Shown here in pieces: positions 47,608-58,058 of a stretch of 64,000 nt of DNA. Position 1 is the first letter of the stretch. Every line of letters begins with the position of its first letter. The notes under the pieces are model-generated. The model saw only the letters and a list, made by a program, of their open reading frames with translations. It ran no database searches and was not told the DNA's origin. This DNA comes from Pluralibacter sp. UBA7423. GTDB taxonomy: Bacteria > Pseudomonadota > Gammaproteobacteria > Enterobacterales > Enterobacteriaceae. A program made the position numbers and the translations under genes. The stretch lies in the NCBI GenBank assembly GCA_002470465.1, contig DKMD01000002.1, forward strand, positions 1 to 64,000, written 5' to 3'.

Positions 47608-48147
47608 TTACGCTTTGTTATTCAGAACAAGCTGACCATTGCTGTCGAGTGGGATCTGAGTGCCCGGGTCCTTATCCATACGGATTTTCCCCTGCTGATC
47701 GCCAATTTTGTAGGTTACATCGTAACCCAGCATTTTATCCGACTTGTCGTACACCGTTTTACAGCGCTGCTGCGTGGTGGTGTAGGTGTCGCTATCCTGC
47801 ATAGAGCCCTGGATCTGGTTACCTGCGTAACCGCCACCCAGCGCACCGGCAATGGTCGCGACGTCCTTACCACGCCCGCCGCCAAACTGATGGCCTATCA
47901 CCCCACCGGCTACCGCGCCCAGCACTGAACCGGCAATACGGTTTTCATCCTGCACCGGACGACGGTGCGTTACGGCGACGTTACGGCACTCCTGACGAGG
48001 TGTTTTGACGGTCTCTTTAATCGGGGTGGCGGAAATAACTTGTGCATACTGCGGGCCACGATCTAATACGTTCAGACTGGCCACCGCTGCCACACCCAGC
48101 GCAGCAGCTACGCCAATCCCTATACCCGCTAACATTGATTTATTCAC
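47608..48147 (-). CDS. ycfJ: Glycine-zipper 2TM-type envelope protein YcfJ
   Basis: 179 residues, E. coli length. GTG start with a strong AGGAGG site. An N-terminal membrane/signal segment (MLAGIGIGVAAALGVAAVA) precedes a glycine-zipper region (GSVLGAVAGGVIGHQFGGG, GALGGGYAGNQIQG). In E. coli it is an envelope protein linked to biofilm and stress; the mechanism is unknown. Confidence 0.94.
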   Translation of the reverse strand: MNKSMLAGIGIGVAAALGVAAVASLNVLDRGPQYAQVISATPIKETVKTPRQECRNVAVTHRRPVQDENRIAGSVLGAVAGGVIGHQFGGGRGKDVATIAGALGGGYAGNQIQGSMQDSDTYTTTQQRCKTVYDKSDKMLGYDVTYKIGDQQGKIRMDKDPGTQIPLDSNGQLVLNNKA

Positions 48148-48302
48148 GGGAGTTCCTCCTTTGTTGCTGTTGGTAACAATTTTGCAACCATAAGGACGAG
48201 GTGGATATAAGAAAAGGGATGAAAAATTGCCGCTTATTCTGCTGGTGAATGTGATTCAGAGAAGTCCGAAGGCTGTATGAGAAACTGGCAGCAGATATCA
48301 CC

Positions 48303-48330
48303 AAAAAAAGACCCGGACTCAGCCGGGTCT
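48303..48330 (-). terminator. ndh terminator
   Basis: Read on the minus strand, GACCCGG/CCGGGTC is followed by seven T residues. Confidence 0.9.
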
Positions 48331-48337
48331 TCATCCG

Positions 48338-49642
48338 TTAGTGCAGCTTCAGGCGAGGACGAATCACCCGGTTGATGCTGCCTACCAGCATCATCAGCCC
48401 GGTTTTGAAGTAGCCGTGTAGCGCAATCTGGTGCATACGGTAGAGAGAGATATAAACGAAGCGCGCAATGCGCCCTTCCACCATCATCGAGCCACGCATC
48501 AGGTTGCCCATCAGGCTACCGACGGTTGAGTAGTTCGACAGCGACACCAGCGAACCGTGATCTTTATAGGTATACGCTTTCAGCGGTTTGCCTTTGATCT
48601 GCGCCAGGATGTTGCTCAGCGCCAGGCTTGCCATCTGGTGCGCCGCCTGAGCGCGCGGTGGCACAAATCCGCCTTCAGGGCGCGCGCAGGAAGCGCAGTC
48701 ACCAATGGCGTAGATGTCTGCGTCACGGGTAGTCTGCAACGTAGGTTCCACCACCAGCTGATTGATGCGGTTAGTTTCCAGCCCGCCAATCTCTTTCATA
48801 AAGTCCGGCGCTTTAATCCCTGCTGCCCACACCATCAGATCGGCGTTGATATACTCGCCTTCCTTGGTATGCAGCCCGCCCGCATCGGCGCTGGTGACCA
48901 TAGTCTGGGTCAGCACACGCACGCCCATTTTGGTAAGCTCGCTATGCGCCGCACCGGAGATACGCGGCGGCAGCGCAGGGAGAATGCGCTCCCCGGCTTC
49001 CACCAGCGTCACGTTCAGTGCATCGTTGGTCAGGCCTTTGTAGCCGTAGCTGTGCAGCTGCTTCACGGCGTTGTGCAGTTCAGCCGAGAGTTCTACCCCC
49101 GTCGCCCCGCCGCCGACGATAGCAATATTGACCTTGCCGTTCGCGCCCAGGTTGCTGGAGTGCTTCAGGAACAGGTTGAGCATCTCCTGGTGGAAACGAC
49201 GCGCCTGATGTGGGTTATCAAGGAAAATGCAGTTTTCCTTCACGCCCGGCGTATTGAAGTCGTTGGAGGTACTGCCGAGCGCCATCACCAGCGTGTCATA
49301 CGGCAGCTTGCGCTCCGGCACCAGCAGCTCACCCTTCTCATCGCGCAGTTCGGCCAGAGTGATCGTTTTGGCTTCGCGATTGATGTCCATTACCGACCCC
49401 AGCTGGAACTGGAAGTTGTGGTTACGGGCGTGCGCCAGGTAGCTCAGCGCGTCCACGCCTTCGTCCAGCGATCCGGTCGCCACTTCATGCAGCAGTGGTT
49501 TCCACAGATGGCTGTGGTTCCGGTCTACAAGCGTGATTTTCGCTTTTTTGCCGCGGCCAAGCTTTCTACCCAATTGAGTAGCCAGCTCCAGCCCGCCGGC
49601 ACCACCACCCACAATCACAATCTTTTTCAATGGCGTAGTCAA
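48338..49642 (-). CDS. ndh: NADH:quinone oxidoreductase II (Ndh)
   Basis: 434 residues, E. coli length. TTG start, as reported for E. coli ndh, after AGGGGGTCACG. FAD-binding [16 protein letters not shown] is at the N-terminus, NADH-binding [17 protein letters not shown] at about 172-190, and [11 protein letters not shown] follows. The C-terminal amphipathic region anchors it to the inner membrane. It feeds electrons from NADH to quinone without proton pumping. A perfect FNR site lies upstream, consistent with anaerobic repression. Confidence 0.97.
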   Translation of the reverse strand: MTTPLKKIVIVGGGAGGLELATQLGRKLGRGKKAKITLVDRNHSHLWKPLLHEVATGSLDEGVDALSYLAHARNHNFQFQLGSVMDINREAKTITLAELRDEKGELLVPERKLPYDTLVMALGSTSNDFNTPGVKENCIFLDNPHQARRFHQEMLNLFLKHSSNLGANGKVNIAIVGGGATGVELSAELHNAVKQLHSYGYKGLTNDALNVTLVEAGERILPALPPRISGAAHSELTKMGVRVLTQTMVTSADAGGLHTKEGEYINADLMVWAAGIKAPDFMKEIGGLETNRINQLVVEPTLQTTRDADIYAIGDCASCARPEGGFVPPRAQAAHQMASLALSNILAQIKGKPLKAYTYKDHGSLVSLSNYSTVGSLMGNLMRGSMMVEGRIARFVYISLYRMHQIALHGYFKTGLMMLVGSINRVIRPRLKLH

Positions 49643-49776
49643 CGTGACCCCCTAAATTATTAACCAATTGTTAACTAAAAGTTATTAAAATAGCCCTTAA
49701 TTAACAATAAGTTACCGACCTGAAACCTGACATTAATGTGAAGAATATCACGCGAGGTGCATTGGTCATACCAAAA

Positions 49777-49790
49777 TTGATATGAATCAA
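49777..49790 (-). promoter_or_regulatory. FNR site upstream of ndh
   Basis: TTGAT-ATGA-ATCAA is a perfect FNR palindrome 135 bases before the ndh start. FNR represses ndh in E. coli from sites in this region. Confidence 0.8.
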
Positions 49791-49878
49791 GTTTTCTCGC
49801 TGAAAAGTTGAGCAAGTGTAGTCGATCGGGAGAGGTTTTTGCGCCTGGAAGCCGAATGCCACCAGGCGCAGAGCGGGA

Positions 49879-50421
49879 TTAGCCGAGGGTTTTGAACGCT
49901 TTGATACGCTGCAGGTGCGGGGAAATGTTCTTGAACTTGTGCGTCTGCACTTCGTCCCAGATGATTTCGTAGTAATGATGCAGCAGATCCGCCGAACGTT
50001 GGCTGTTCAGGGCTTCATCCTGGCGGGAGAGCACCACCAGGCAGCGATCGCGGTTTTTTTCACGGAAGTTGCTCACGCATTTAGTGGCGATGTCGCTGTA
50101 TTCTTCCGGACGGTCGATCTTCCCTTCCATGTTCTCATTCGGGAACAGGTTCGGGTTAAAGATAACCTGTCGAATATCACACAGAAAACCAATGCGCTCA
50201 GCCCAGTAGCCGCCGAGCCCGACGCCGCAGATAAGCGGCCTGTCGTCAGCGTTGAGCTGCAGCATTTTGTCCACTTCCTTGAGCAAGTGCTGCATATCAT
50301 GCTTCGGATGGCGCGTGCTGTAGCTTATCAGGCGAACGTCCGGGTCAATAAACTGCAGCTGCAGTACTTTCTCGTGGTTTCCCGGACTGTTTGAGTCAAA
50401 ACCGTGCAAATAAATAATCAT
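49879..50421 (-). CDS. ycfP: UPF0227 alpha/beta-fold protein YcfP
   Basis: 180 residues, E. coli length and near-identity. The esterase-like fold shows [13 protein letters not shown] and a [10 protein letters not shown] elbow in which the usual nucleophile Ser is Leu, so classic hydrolase activity is doubtful. Function unknown. Downstream of nagZ with a 36-base gap, probably in the same transcript. Confidence 0.95.
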   Translation of the reverse strand: MIIYLHGFDSNSPGNHEKVLQLQFIDPDVRLISYSTRHPKHDMQHLLKEVDKMLQLNADDRPLICGVGLGGYWAERIGFLCDIRQVIFNPNLFPNENMEGKIDRPEEYSDIATKCVSNFREKNRDRCLVVLSRQDEALNSQRSADLLHHYYEIIWDEVQTHKFKNISPHLQRIKAFKTLG

Positions 50422-50457
50422 ACATCCTCACAACACTGCTAATCCCGTAGCGGGAGA

Positions 50458-51483
50458 TTAAGGAGCGGCTTTGTGGGCCTGCCAGCGTTCGTGCAGTTCA
50501 TTCAGCTGCGCGCTGACCGTCTTCCAGCGAGCGGAATCCATCAGCTCCTGACGGGTAAATGAACCTTTATGATACAATTTCGTAACACGTTCAGCTTTGA
50601 TCGGCGACAGGTTATCCAGCACGCTGACCGCGCCTTTACGATTATTGCAGACCAGGATCATATCGCAACCTGCATCCAGAGACGCCTGGCCGCGCTCCGC
50701 ATAGCTGCCCATGATCGCCGCACCTTCCATCGACAAATCGTCTGAGAAAATCACACCATCAAAGCCCAGCTCGCCGCGGAGAACGGTTTTCAGCCAGTGT
50801 GGCGATCCGCTTGCCGGACGTGGGTCGACGTCGCTGTAAATGACGTGCGCAGGCATAATCGCATCGAGACGATTTTCGGTAATCAGCGTCTTGAAAACAG
50901 CCATATCTTTCTCGCGAATTTCCGCTTCATCACGCGGGTCACGCGGTGTTTCTTTATGAGAATCAGCGCTGACTGCGCCGTGTCCCGGGAAGTGTTTTCC
51001 CGTGGTTTTCATCCCTGCATCGTGCATGCCGTCAATGAAATGGCGCGCCATCGCCAGCGCTTTATGCGGATCGGCATGATAAGAACGTTCGCCAATGGCA
51101 GCGCTGATATGACCGACGTCCAGCACCGGCGCAAAGCTGATATCGATATCCATGGCGATCATCTCGGAGGCCATCAGCCAGCCTGCGGCTCTGGCCATTT
51201 CGCCGCCCTGCTCCATACCCAGCAGCTCAGCGAAGGATTGTGCAGCCGGCAAGCGGGTGAATCCTTCACGGAAACGCTGAACGCGTCCTCCCTCCTGATC
51301 CACTGCGACAACCAGATGGTTTTTCGATGCCGCACGGATCTGGCGCACCAGCTCCCGAAGCTGCGCCGGGTCGTGGTAGTTACGAGTGAATAAAATCAGC
51401 CCGCCAACCAAAGGATGCGCCAGAATTTCCCGCTCTTCTGCATCCAGTTCGTAGCCTTCTACATCCAACATCACTGGGCCCAC
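50458..51483 (-). CDS. nagZ: Beta-N-acetylglucosaminidase NagZ
   Basis: 341 residues of glycoside hydrolase family 3. GTG start as in E. coli. The catalytic loop [16 protein letters not shown] has the acid/base dyad, and the nucleophile Asp is in [13 protein letters not shown]. It removes GlcNAc from anhydro-muropeptides in the cytoplasm, feeding NagK and producing AmpR signals for ampC. Overlaps the thiK 3' end by 13 bases. Confidence 0.97.
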   Translation of the reverse strand: MGPVMLDVEGYELDAEEREILAHPLVGGLILFTRNYHDPAQLRELVRQIRAASKNHLVVAVDQEGGRVQRFREGFTRLPAAQSFAELLGMEQGGEMARAAGWLMASEMIAMDIDISFAPVLDVGHISAAIGERSYHADPHKALAMARHFIDGMHDAGMKTTGKHFPGHGAVSADSHKETPRDPRDEAEIREKDMAVFKTLITENRLDAIMPAHVIYSDVDPRPASGSPHWLKTVLRGELGFDGVIFSDDLSMEGAAIMGSYAERGQASLDAGCDMILVCNNRKGAVSVLDNLSPIKAERVTKLYHKGSFTRQELMDSARWKTVSAQLNELHERWQAHKAAP

Positions 51484-52310
51484 AGTTCTCTCTCCTGTCC
51501 TTTATTCGTCATCTGACGCCAGCCCTCATCGGCCAGCGCAATAAATTGTTGGTCGCCGGTCTGCTGCCAGCGGTACTCATACCAGGTGGTCATCAGCATC
51601 TGCGTCCAGGGCCGCCATCTTCCGATCTGCCGTATTAACAGCGTTTGATCCAGATGCGCCTGCTTTGCATAAGCGGCGATGAGCGCCGTTTTGTCTTCCG
51701 CCCAGACCGCCGCCAGTTCGAGGGCAATATCGCCGTCTGCGGCGTATTCCCAGTCAATGAGCCTTAGCCCTGCGGGCGTGTCGATAATATTCCCGGCATG
51801 GATATCCATGTGCAGCGGCGCCAGCCGTAACGGCTGCGGCTCGCCCCGCTTTCGTAGTTTTTTAAGCAAACGAAGCCAGTGCGGCGTGCGGCGCGCAGGA
51901 CTTGCGCCCTGCCAGTAGCGTTCAAGCAAAGGCAGAATCGCGACTCGCCAGCCAAAGGGCTTTTGCTGATGCAGATGATACAACAGCGCCGCCGTGGCGT
52001 CGGCATCCGGAAGCGTGGAAGGGATCGCACCTTCAAGGTATTCCACCGCCATCCAGCCAGAAAAGTAGCCGAGCGGCCTTGGGGCAAGTGAGGCTGGCAG
52101 CGCGTGGAGCGCACGATACTGGCGCAGAAAATGAAAATCAGGGGCTGACGGATCGTGATGCTGTCGCAGTACGATCCGCTGCCCCTGACGTTCGATGATG
52201 CAGCTTGCTCCACTCAGCCCCGCCGTGGCGGAGCGAGCCAGAGGATGAAAGCCGAGAAAGTAGCGTGACAGGCATTTGTCACGCGTAAGCTTACTGTTGC
52301 GCAACCGCAC
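51471..52310 (-). CDS. thiK: Thiamine kinase ThiK
   Basis: About 279 residues of the choline kinase/APH-like fold. The catalytic loop reads [14 protein letters not shown], and the following metal-binding Asp is in [19 protein letters not shown]. It phosphorylates salvaged thiamine. GTG start after AGGTAAAG, overlapping the lpoB 3' end by 20 bases. Less conserved than neighbours but clearly ThiK. Lies in the chain hinT-ycfL-lpoB-thiK-nagZ-ycfP. Confidence 0.92.
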   Translation of the reverse strand: MRLRNSKLTRDKCLSRYFLGFHPLARSATAGLSGASCIIERQGQRIVLRQHHDPSAPDFHFLRQYRALHALPASLAPRPLGYFSGWMAVEYLEGAIPSTLPDADATAALLYHLHQQKPFGWRVAILPLLERYWQGASPARRTPHWLRLLKKLRKRGEPQPLRLAPLHMDIHAGNIIDTPAGLRLIDWEYAADGDIALELAAVWAEDKTALIAAYAKQAHLDQTLLIRQIGRWRPWTQMLMTTWYEYRWQQTGDQQFIALADEGWRQMTNKGQERELWAQ

Positions 52311-52929
52311 CTTTACCTGACCAAAGGATCTCGCCCGTCTGGACCATCATCAGCTGCATGGAAAGCACCGGCGAATTGACGTTGCCCGTGGCATTTGAAT
52401 AAAGCACATACTGCGCGCCAACGGTACGGGCCAGGCCCATTGCTTTATTGCGGGAGCCCAGGCTGTCCTGCGGGGAAAGGCCCAGCTGCTGTTTCGCGAC
52501 GGCCAGCTGCTGTGGCGACACAAGCGTAAACGTCGTATTGCCTTTCAGCGCACTGGCCAGCACGCCGGTCGCTTCCGCCGTATTCAGCGAACCGTTGGTG
52601 CGGTTATTCACACTGTCCACCAGCAGCACGCTGCCCGCGGTGACGCCGTCGGCCTTCAGCATTTTCGCCACCAGCGGCTGTGCTGCACCGTTCCAGTCGT
52701 AGTGACGTACGCGCGGAGCAGGCTGTTCAGGCTGCGTGGCGCCGTTTTCAATCGGGCCTGGCTGAGTGGGAATCGTCGGCACCGTCGGCACCGTGGTTGG
52801 CGGCGTCTGGGGTTGTTCCGGCGTCGGTTTTGCTTCCTCTACCGGCGCTGGCTGCTCACGTTGCCCCACGCACCCTGACAGAAAAATGGCCACCGCCGCG
52901 ATAAACGCATAGCGACTCAGTTTGCTCAT
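52291..52929 (-). CDS. lpoB: Outer-membrane lipoprotein LpoB, activator of PBP1B
   Basis: 212 residues. Lipobox LSGC is at about residues 17-20, a Pro/Thr-rich disordered linker spans about 25-75 ([12 protein letters not shown]), and a globular domain follows ([18 protein letters not shown]). It spans the periplasm to activate PBP1B (MrcB). The family and position match E. coli. Confidence 0.96.
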   Translation of the reverse strand: MSKLSRYAFIAAVAIFLSGCVGQREQPAPVEEAKPTPEQPQTPPTTVPTVPTIPTQPGPIENGATQPEQPAPRVRHYDWNGAAQPLVAKMLKADGVTAGSVLLVDSVNNRTNGSLNTAEATGVLASALKGNTTFTLVSPQQLAVAKQQLGLSPQDSLGSRNKAMGLARTVGAQYVLYSNATGNVNSPVLSMQLMMVQTGEILWSGKGAVAQQ

Positions 52930-52942
52930 TACTTTTTACCCC

Positions 52943-53317
52943 TCAAAGATAAAGATAAAGCCGGACTTTATGCGCACCCAGACTGTTTGCGCTGCCGTAA
53001 AGTGTGACCGAAGAGTGAGCCGGGATTGTCACCGTACGCGGTGCTTCCAGCGGATGCATTTCCAGCCCTCGAGCGTCATACCAGTAAAAACGATAGTGAA
53101 CGGTGACCGGCGTGGCGCGTTCGTTATAAAGCCGAGAGGACGCTGTTGCCTGAATTTCTGATGTGGTTAAGTCCGGGTTTTCGGCACTGATCCCGGCCGC
53201 CAGCACGTTCGCTTCCATCACCAGCGTTTGCTGCTCTCCCACAGGGATTTCCGGGTGCGAGCCGCAGCCCGCCAGCAACGCCGCCGTCAACAGGACAGCA
53301 ATTCGGCCACCTTTCAT
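52943..53317 (-). CDS. ycfL: DUF1425 lipoprotein YcfL
   Basis: 124 residues. The signal peptide MKGGRIAVLLTAALLAGCGS has lipobox LAGC. The conserved core VTVHYRFYWYDARGLEMHPL (part) matches E. coli YcfL. The start has AAGGA 7 bases upstream and overlaps no other gene; hinT ends 4 bases before it. Function unknown. Confidence 0.94.
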   Translation of the reverse strand: MKGGRIAVLLTAALLAGCGSHPEIPVGEQQTLVMEANVLAAGISAENPDLTTSEIQATASSRLYNERATPVTVHYRFYWYDARGLEMHPLEAPRTVTIPAHSSVTLYGSANSLGAHKVRLYLYL

Positions 53318-53321
53318 TGTC

Positions 53322-53678
53322 TTATCCTTTGTGCGCAAGCATAGGGCCCAGCGGACGGCCACCCAGCAGGTGCATATGAATGTGGTAGACTTCCTGACCG
53401 CCGTGGCGGTTGCAGTTCACAATCAGACGATAGCCCTCTTCAGCAATACCTTCCGCTTCAGCGATTTTCGCCGCCACCGTCATCATGCGTCCTAAGGCCA
53501 GTTCATGTTCAGCCGTGACGTCGTTAACCGTGGGAATCAGCACGTTAGGGACGATCAGAATATGGCTTGGAGCCTGAGGCGAGATATCACGAAAAGCCGT
53601 CACCAGTTCATCCTGATAAACAATATTCGCCGGAATTTCACGACGAATGATTTTGCTGAAAATCGTTTCTTCTGCCAT
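53322..53678 (-). CDS. hinT: HIT-family purine nucleoside phosphoramidase HinT
   Basis: 118 residues. The histidine triad reads HIHMHLLGG near the C-terminus, and the N-terminal pattern is [21 protein letters not shown]. It hydrolyses AMP-lysine and related phosphoramidates in the cytoplasm. AAGGAACAG precedes the start. First gene of the run toward ycfP. Confidence 0.97.
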   Translation of the reverse strand: MAEETIFSKIIRREIPANIVYQDELVTAFRDISPQAPSHILIVPNVLIPTVNDVTAEHELALGRMMTVAAKIAEAEGIAEEGYRLIVNCNRHGGQEVYHIHMHLLGGRPLGPMLAHKG

Positions 53679-53900
53679 GGTCTGTTCCTTTTTGTAGATG
53701 ACCGTTTCGTCTTGGGTCTTTTACTGACAACGTAAGAGTATGAGCGACTTACTTCATCTCTTTCAAGCCGTACCCGCTTTTTTCTTCCCCATTCCTGGAT
53801 TGGCTGCTGGTTGCTTGAACACTCCTCCTTTATTTCATCTCTCAGCAGATTTCAAAACAAAGTTTCAGGTGCACGCTTACATTTGTTTACACCAGTAATA

Positions 53901-53930
53901 TGAATGCGTATATTTCGCATTTGCATTTTC
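53901..53930 (+). promoter_or_regulatory. Likely Fur-controlled promoter region of fhuE
   Basis: The stretch around GAATGCGTATATTTCGCATT followed by TGCATTTTC has overlapping partial Fur hexamers and resembles the E. coli fhuE operator region. The match to the 19-base consensus is only moderate. Confidence 0.45.
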
Positions 53931-53974
53931 ATGCAGCATCACACCTATAACACAGCCAACATAAGGGTTTATCG

Positions 53975-56161
53975 ATGTCTTTCACTTTTGACACCAGAGA
54001 GAAGCCGCAAAAACTGTCCATGTCGCCTTCCCGCCTCGCCGCCTGCATAGCGTTCGCACTGTTGCCTGCCGCCGTTTATGCGGCAGATAACAGTAAAGAA
54101 GAAACGGTGGTGGTTGAAGGTACAGCAGATAACGTATCCGATAACGCTCAGGATCAGGATTACAGCGTCAAGACCACCACCACTGGCACCAAACTTTTAT
54201 TAGTGCCGCGCGACATTCCACAGTCCGTGAGCGTGATCAGCCAGCAGCGCATGAAAGATCAGAATCTCCAGACCATCGGCCAGGTTCTGACCAATACGAC
54301 CGGCGTCACGGCACAGGTTCAGGACAGCGACCGTACGGTGTTTTATTCACGCGGCTTCTTCGTCAGCAACTATGCCTACGACGATTTGCCAACCTCCATC
54401 AGTGAAGTGTGGAACTTCGGCGACACCGCCACCGACACCGCCATTTATGACCGCATCGAAGTGGTACGCGGGGCAACGGGCCTGATGAGCGGCACCGGCA
54501 ACCCGGCGGCCTACGTCAATATGGTGCGCAAGCACGCCGACAGCCGTGATTTTCAGGGCAACGCCACCGTAAGCTACGGCAGCTGGGACAAACAGCGCTA
54601 CGTGCTCGATTTACAGGCCCCTCTCGTGGAGTCCGGGAACGTGCGCGGGCGCGTAATTGCAGGCTATCAGGACAACGACTCCTGGATGGACAACTATCAC
54701 TACCGCAAAAAGTTTCTTTACGGTGTTGTGGATGCCGACATAACCGACAGCACCACGCTGTCGCTCGGCTATGAATATCAGGAAAGCAGCACCGCCAATC
54801 CAACATGGGGCGGCCTGCCAACGTGGTATGCGGACGGCAGCAAAACCCATTACAACCGAAGCGACACCGTGGCACCGGACTGGGCATACTCCGACAAAGA
54901 CAGCACCAAAGTCTTTGCCAACTTCACCCAGCGCTTCGACAACGGCTGGGAAGCGCACGTTAACGGCATGCACGCTGAAACTAATTTCGATACCAAACTG
55001 ATGTACATGTCCGGCTACCCGGACAAAGACACCGGCGGCGGAATGGTGGGCTACGGCGGCTGGAACCGCGGCGAACGTAAACAGGATGCGGTGGATGCCT
55101 TCCTACGCGGCGGCTTCGAGCTGTTTGGTCGCCAGCATGAAATGATGGTCGGCGGCAGCCTCAGCCACCAGCGTAACCATTACGACAACTCAATGCCCGA
55201 CGCCCTCTATGGCATGGTCGATATCGGCAGCTTCAAAAACTGGAACAGTAATATTGCCGATCCGCAGTGGACTGCGTGGAAGCTCTACAGCAAAGATGAT
55301 ATCAACCAGTCTTCGGCGTATACCTCCGCGCGCTTCTCGCTGCTCGATCCGCTGCACCTGATCCTGGGTGCTCGCTATACCAACTACAACATCAAGTACA
55401 ATCCGGCTGGCGCACCGGATACCCGTCTGGAAAGCACCAAAGATGACGTAACGCCGTATGCAGGCCTGGTCTATGACATCAACGAGGACTGGTCAGCGTA
55501 TGCCAGCTATACCAATATCTTCCAGCCGCAGGACAAACGCGACGCCAACGGACGCTATCTCGATCCGACCACCGGTAAAAGCTACGAAGCTGGGGTTAAA
55601 GCCGACTGGTTCAACACTCGTCTGACAACCTCGCTGGCGGTGTTCCGTATCGAGCAGGATCACGTGGCGAACAATACTTACACCTATTTGCCCAGCGGTG
55701 AATCCATCTATGAATCGCTCGATGGCGTGGTAAGTAAAGGGGTGGAGTTTGAACTGAACGGCGCGCTGACGGACAACTGGCAGCTCACCTTTGGCGCGAC
55801 CCGCTACGTGGCGGAAGACAAAGAAGGTAATGCGGTCAGCTCCGATCAGCCACGCACGACGTTCAAATTGTTCACCCGCTACCAGCTGCCGATGCTGCCT
55901 GAGCTCTCTGTCGGCGGTGGTATGAACTGGCAGAACAAAACCTGGGCGAAGGTCGACGGCGGGCCAAACGGCCGTGACTACATCGATCAGGGCAGCTACG
56001 GCCTGGTTAACCTCTTTAGCCGCTATCAGGTGACGAAAAACTTTGCCCTGCAGGCTAACGTCAATAACCTGTTCGACAAAGAGTACTACGACTACGTTGG
56101 GTCCTATCTCGTGTATGGCGCACCGCTGAACTTCTCGGTATCTGCCAGCTACGACTTCTGA
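53975..56161 (+). CDS. fhuE: TonB-dependent coprogen/ferric-hydroxamate receptor FhuE
   Basis: 728 residues (E. coli 729). The signal peptide ends near AAVYAADNS. The TonB box-like EETVVVEG is followed by the plug domain (LVPRDIPQSVSVISQQRM, VVRGATGLMSGTGNPAAYV), and a 22-strand beta barrel ends with the terminal Phe motif SASYDF. It takes up ferric coprogen and rhodotorulic acid across the outer membrane. Preceded by a likely Fur site and followed by two hairpin terminators. Confidence 0.96.
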   Translation: MSFTFDTREKPQKLSMSPSRLAACIAFALLPAAVYAADNSKEETVVVEGTADNVSDNAQDQDYSVKTTTTGTKLLLVPRDIPQSVSVISQQRMKDQNLQTIGQVLTNTTGVTAQVQDSDRTVFYSRGFFVSNYAYDDLPTSISEVWNFGDTATDTAIYDRIEVVRGATGLMSGTGNPAAYVNMVRKHADSRDFQGNATVSYGSWDKQRYVLDLQAPLVESGNVRGRVIAGYQDNDSWMDNYHYRKKFLYGVVDADITDSTTLSLGYEYQESSTANPTWGGLPTWYADGSKTHYNRSDTVAPDWAYSDKDSTKVFANFTQRFDNGWEAHVNGMHAETNFDTKLMYMSGYPDKDTGGGMVGYGGWNRGERKQDAVDAFLRGGFELFGRQHEMMVGGSLSHQRNHYDNSMPDALYGMVDIGSFKNWNSNIADPQWTAWKLYSKDDINQSSAYTSARFSLLDPLHLILGARYTNYNIKYNPAGAPDTRLESTKDDVTPYAGLVYDINEDWSAYASYTNIFQPQDKRDANGRYLDPTTGKSYEAGVKADWFNTRLTTSLAVFRIEQDHVANNTYTYLPSGESIYESLDGVVSKGVEFELNGALTDNWQLTFGATRYVAEDKEGNAVSSDQPRTTFKLFTRYQLPMLPELSVGGGMNWQNKTWAKVDGGPNGRDYIDQGSYGLVNLFSRYQVTKNFALQANVNNLFDKEYYDYVGSYLVYGAPLNFSVSASYDF

Positions 56162-56234
56162 GATTTACACCAGCTCCGAGCGGTCTGATGCCCTCACCCC
56201 GTCCCTCTCCCACGTGGAGAGGGTGCAAACACTA

Positions 56235-56260
56235 AAAACCTTCTCTGAAGAGAAGGTTTT
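56235..56260 (+). terminator. fhuE terminator hairpin
   Basis: AAAACCTTCTCT pairs with AGAGAAGGTTTT around a tight loop; the T run lies at the 3' side of the stem. Confidence 0.7.
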
Positions 56261-56274
56261 GCAGTTTACCTCGT

Positions 56275-56302
56275 AAAAAAGGCAGCCTGATGGCTGCCTT
56301 TT
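56275..56302. terminator. Bidirectional terminator between fhuE and ptsG
   Basis: The stem GGCAGCC/GGCTGCC has a TGAT loop with A6 before and TTTTCTTTTC after. It ends ptsG on the minus strand and backs up fhuE. Confidence 0.85.
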
Positions 56303-56323
56303 CTTTTCTCCCCAAATCACACC

Positions 56324-57760
56324 TTAGTTGTTGCGGATGTAATCATCCATTTCGGTTTTCAGGTTATCGGACTTGGTGCCGAAAATAGCCTGAACGCCGG
56401 AACCTGCAACAACCACACCTGCCGCGCCCAGTTTCTTCAGGCCAGCCTGGTCAACTTTTGCCACGTCGGCAACGCTGACACGCAGACGAGTGATACACGC
56501 GTCGAGGTTAGTGATGTTTTCTTTGCCGCCGAATGCCGCAATCAGAGCTGGGGCCATTTCACCGCCGGCTGCGCCTGCTTTGGACTCTTCGGTTGCATCT
56601 TCACGACCCGGGGTCTTCAGATCCAGCGCTTTAATCAGCACGCGGAACACGGTGTAATACACCGCTGCATAGCACAGACCAACGATCGGGAACAGCCACA
56701 GCTTGCTGCTGTTGCCAGACAGAACGATGAAGTCGATCAGACCGTGGGAGAAGGACGTACCGTCACGCATACCCAGCAGGATACAGATTGGGAACGCCAG
56801 ACCCGCCAGAATCGCGTGAATGATGTACAGGATCGGAGCCACGAACATGAAGGAGAATTCGATTGGCTCGGTGATACCGGTCAGGAATGAGGTCAGCGCA
56901 GCGGAGATCATGATCCCGCCCACTTTCGCGCGGTTCTCTGGTTTAGCAGAGTGCCAGATAGCGATAGCGGCAGCAGGCAGACCGTACATTTTGAACAGGA
57001 AGCCGCCAGACAGTTTACCTGCAGTCGGGTCACCAGCCATGTAGCGTGGGATGTCACCGTGGAACACCTGGCCTGCGGCGTTGGTGTATTCACCAATCTG
57101 CATCTGGAATGGAACGTTCCAGATATGGTGCAGACCGAATGGCACCAGGCAACGCTCAATGAAGCCATAGATACCGAACGCAACAACCGGGTTCTGGTAC
57201 GCAGCCCACTGAGAGAATTCCTGAATAGCCGTACCAATTGGTGGCCAGATGAAGGACAGAACAACACCCAGGAAGATAGCCGTCAGGCCGGAGATAATCG
57301 GAACAAAGCGTTTGCCCGCAAAGAAGCCCAGGTACTCTGGCAGCTTGATGCGGTAGAAACGGTTGAACATGTAGGCAGCAATAGCACCAGCGATGATACC
57401 GCCGAGAACACCAGTATCGGCCAGGTGTTTCGCTGCGATCTCTTCTGCAGGTAAATGCAGAACCAGCGGTGCAACCACGGCCATGGTTTTCACCATGATG
57501 CCATAAGCAACAACCGATGCCAGCGCAGATACGCCGTCGTTATTGGTAAAGCCCAGCGCCACACCGATAGCGAAGATAAGCGGCATGTTGGCGAAGACAG
57601 AACCGCCCGCTTCCGCCATAACATGGGAAACGACGGCTGGCAGCCAGCTGAAGTTTGCAGAACCGACGCCCAGCAGGATACCTGCGATAGGAAGAACGGA
57701 TACTGGCAGCATCAGCGATTTACCGACCTTCTGCAGGTTAGCAAATGCATTCTTGAACAT
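56324..57760 (-). CDS. ptsG: Glucose-specific PTS permease IICB (PtsG)
   Basis: 478 residues (E. coli 477). The N-terminal IIC membrane domain (about 1-390) includes [15 protein letters not shown] near the sugar-binding site. The IIB domain has the phospho-Cys in [14 protein letters not shown] (about 421). It imports and phosphorylates glucose and inactivates Mlc by sequestration. The start [10 protein letters not shown] is conserved; longer readings are leader. The leader keeps the SgrS pairing region over the ribosome-binding site, and CRP/Mlc-like sites lie upstream. Confidence 0.98.
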   Translation of the reverse strand: MFKNAFANLQKVGKSLMLPVSVLPIAGILLGVGSANFSWLPAVVSHVMAEAGGSVFANMPLIFAIGVALGFTNNDGVSALASVVAYGIMVKTMAVVAPLVLHLPAEEIAAKHLADTGVLGGIIAGAIAAYMFNRFYRIKLPEYLGFFAGKRFVPIISGLTAIFLGVVLSFIWPPIGTAIQEFSQWAAYQNPVVAFGIYGFIERCLVPFGLHHIWNVPFQMQIGEYTNAAGQVFHGDIPRYMAGDPTAGKLSGGFLFKMYGLPAAAIAIWHSAKPENRAKVGGIMISAALTSFLTGITEPIEFSFMFVAPILYIIHAILAGLAFPICILLGMRDGTSFSHGLIDFIVLSGNSSKLWLFPIVGLCYAAVYYTVFRVLIKALDLKTPGREDATEESKAGAAGGEMAPALIAAFGGKENITNLDACITRLRVSVADVAKVDQAGLKKLGAAGVVVAGSGVQAIFGTKSDNLKTEMDDYIRNN

Positions 57761-57762
57761 AA

Positions 57763-57784
57763 TTGAGAGTGCTCCTGAGTATTT
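57763..57784 (-). promoter_or_regulatory. SgrS small-RNA target region in the ptsG leader
   Basis: On the minus strand the leader reads AATACTCAGGAGCACTCTCA just before the ATG. This is the same as the E. coli ptsG segment paired by SgrS, and AGGAG is the ribosome-binding site. Glucose-phosphate stress should therefore block translation and trigger decay. The sgrS gene itself is not in the window. Confidence 0.75.
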
Positions 57785-57874
57785 GTGCTTTTTCACGCTT
57801 TCACGCATTGGCGAAGGGGGAGAACTTCGCCGTGTACAGGACATCTGAGTGTCCTTTTATTTATTACGCAGAGT

Positions 57875-57912
57875 AAAATAATTCGGATTATTTTTGTTTG
57901 ACAGCCATCACG
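57875..57912 (-). promoter_or_regulatory. Mlc-like operator and CRP site of ptsG
   Basis: AAAATAATTCGGATTATTTT (57875-57894) is a near-palindrome of Mlc type. TTTGA-CAGCCA-TCACG (57897-57912) is an 8/10 CRP core. From the CRP centre, a start site near 57864 would put TTACTC/TACTCT in the -10 position, as in E. coli ptsG. Confidence 0.6.
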
Positions 57913-57987
57913 TTTCAGCCAGCAATCGCAGAAATCCTTGCACTATTTTACAAAAGTTGTTTCTGAGCGTTACAAACGGGACGTACA

Positions 57988-58008
57988 CCGCCCTTTTTGA
58001 GGCGGTGA
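57988..58008. other. GC hairpin between ycfH and ptsG
   Basis: CACCGCC/GGCGGTG with a 7-base loop. There is no T tract on either side, so terminator function is uncertain. Confidence 0.35.
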
Positions 58009-58058
58009 ACTTTACTCGCTTTAAATATTAATTACGAGCTTTAAAATAAGCTGACGAA

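Noticed and set aside
50200..50240. YcfP as an active serine hydrolase
   Set aside because: The nucleophile elbow reads GVGLGG, with Leu where Ser is expected.
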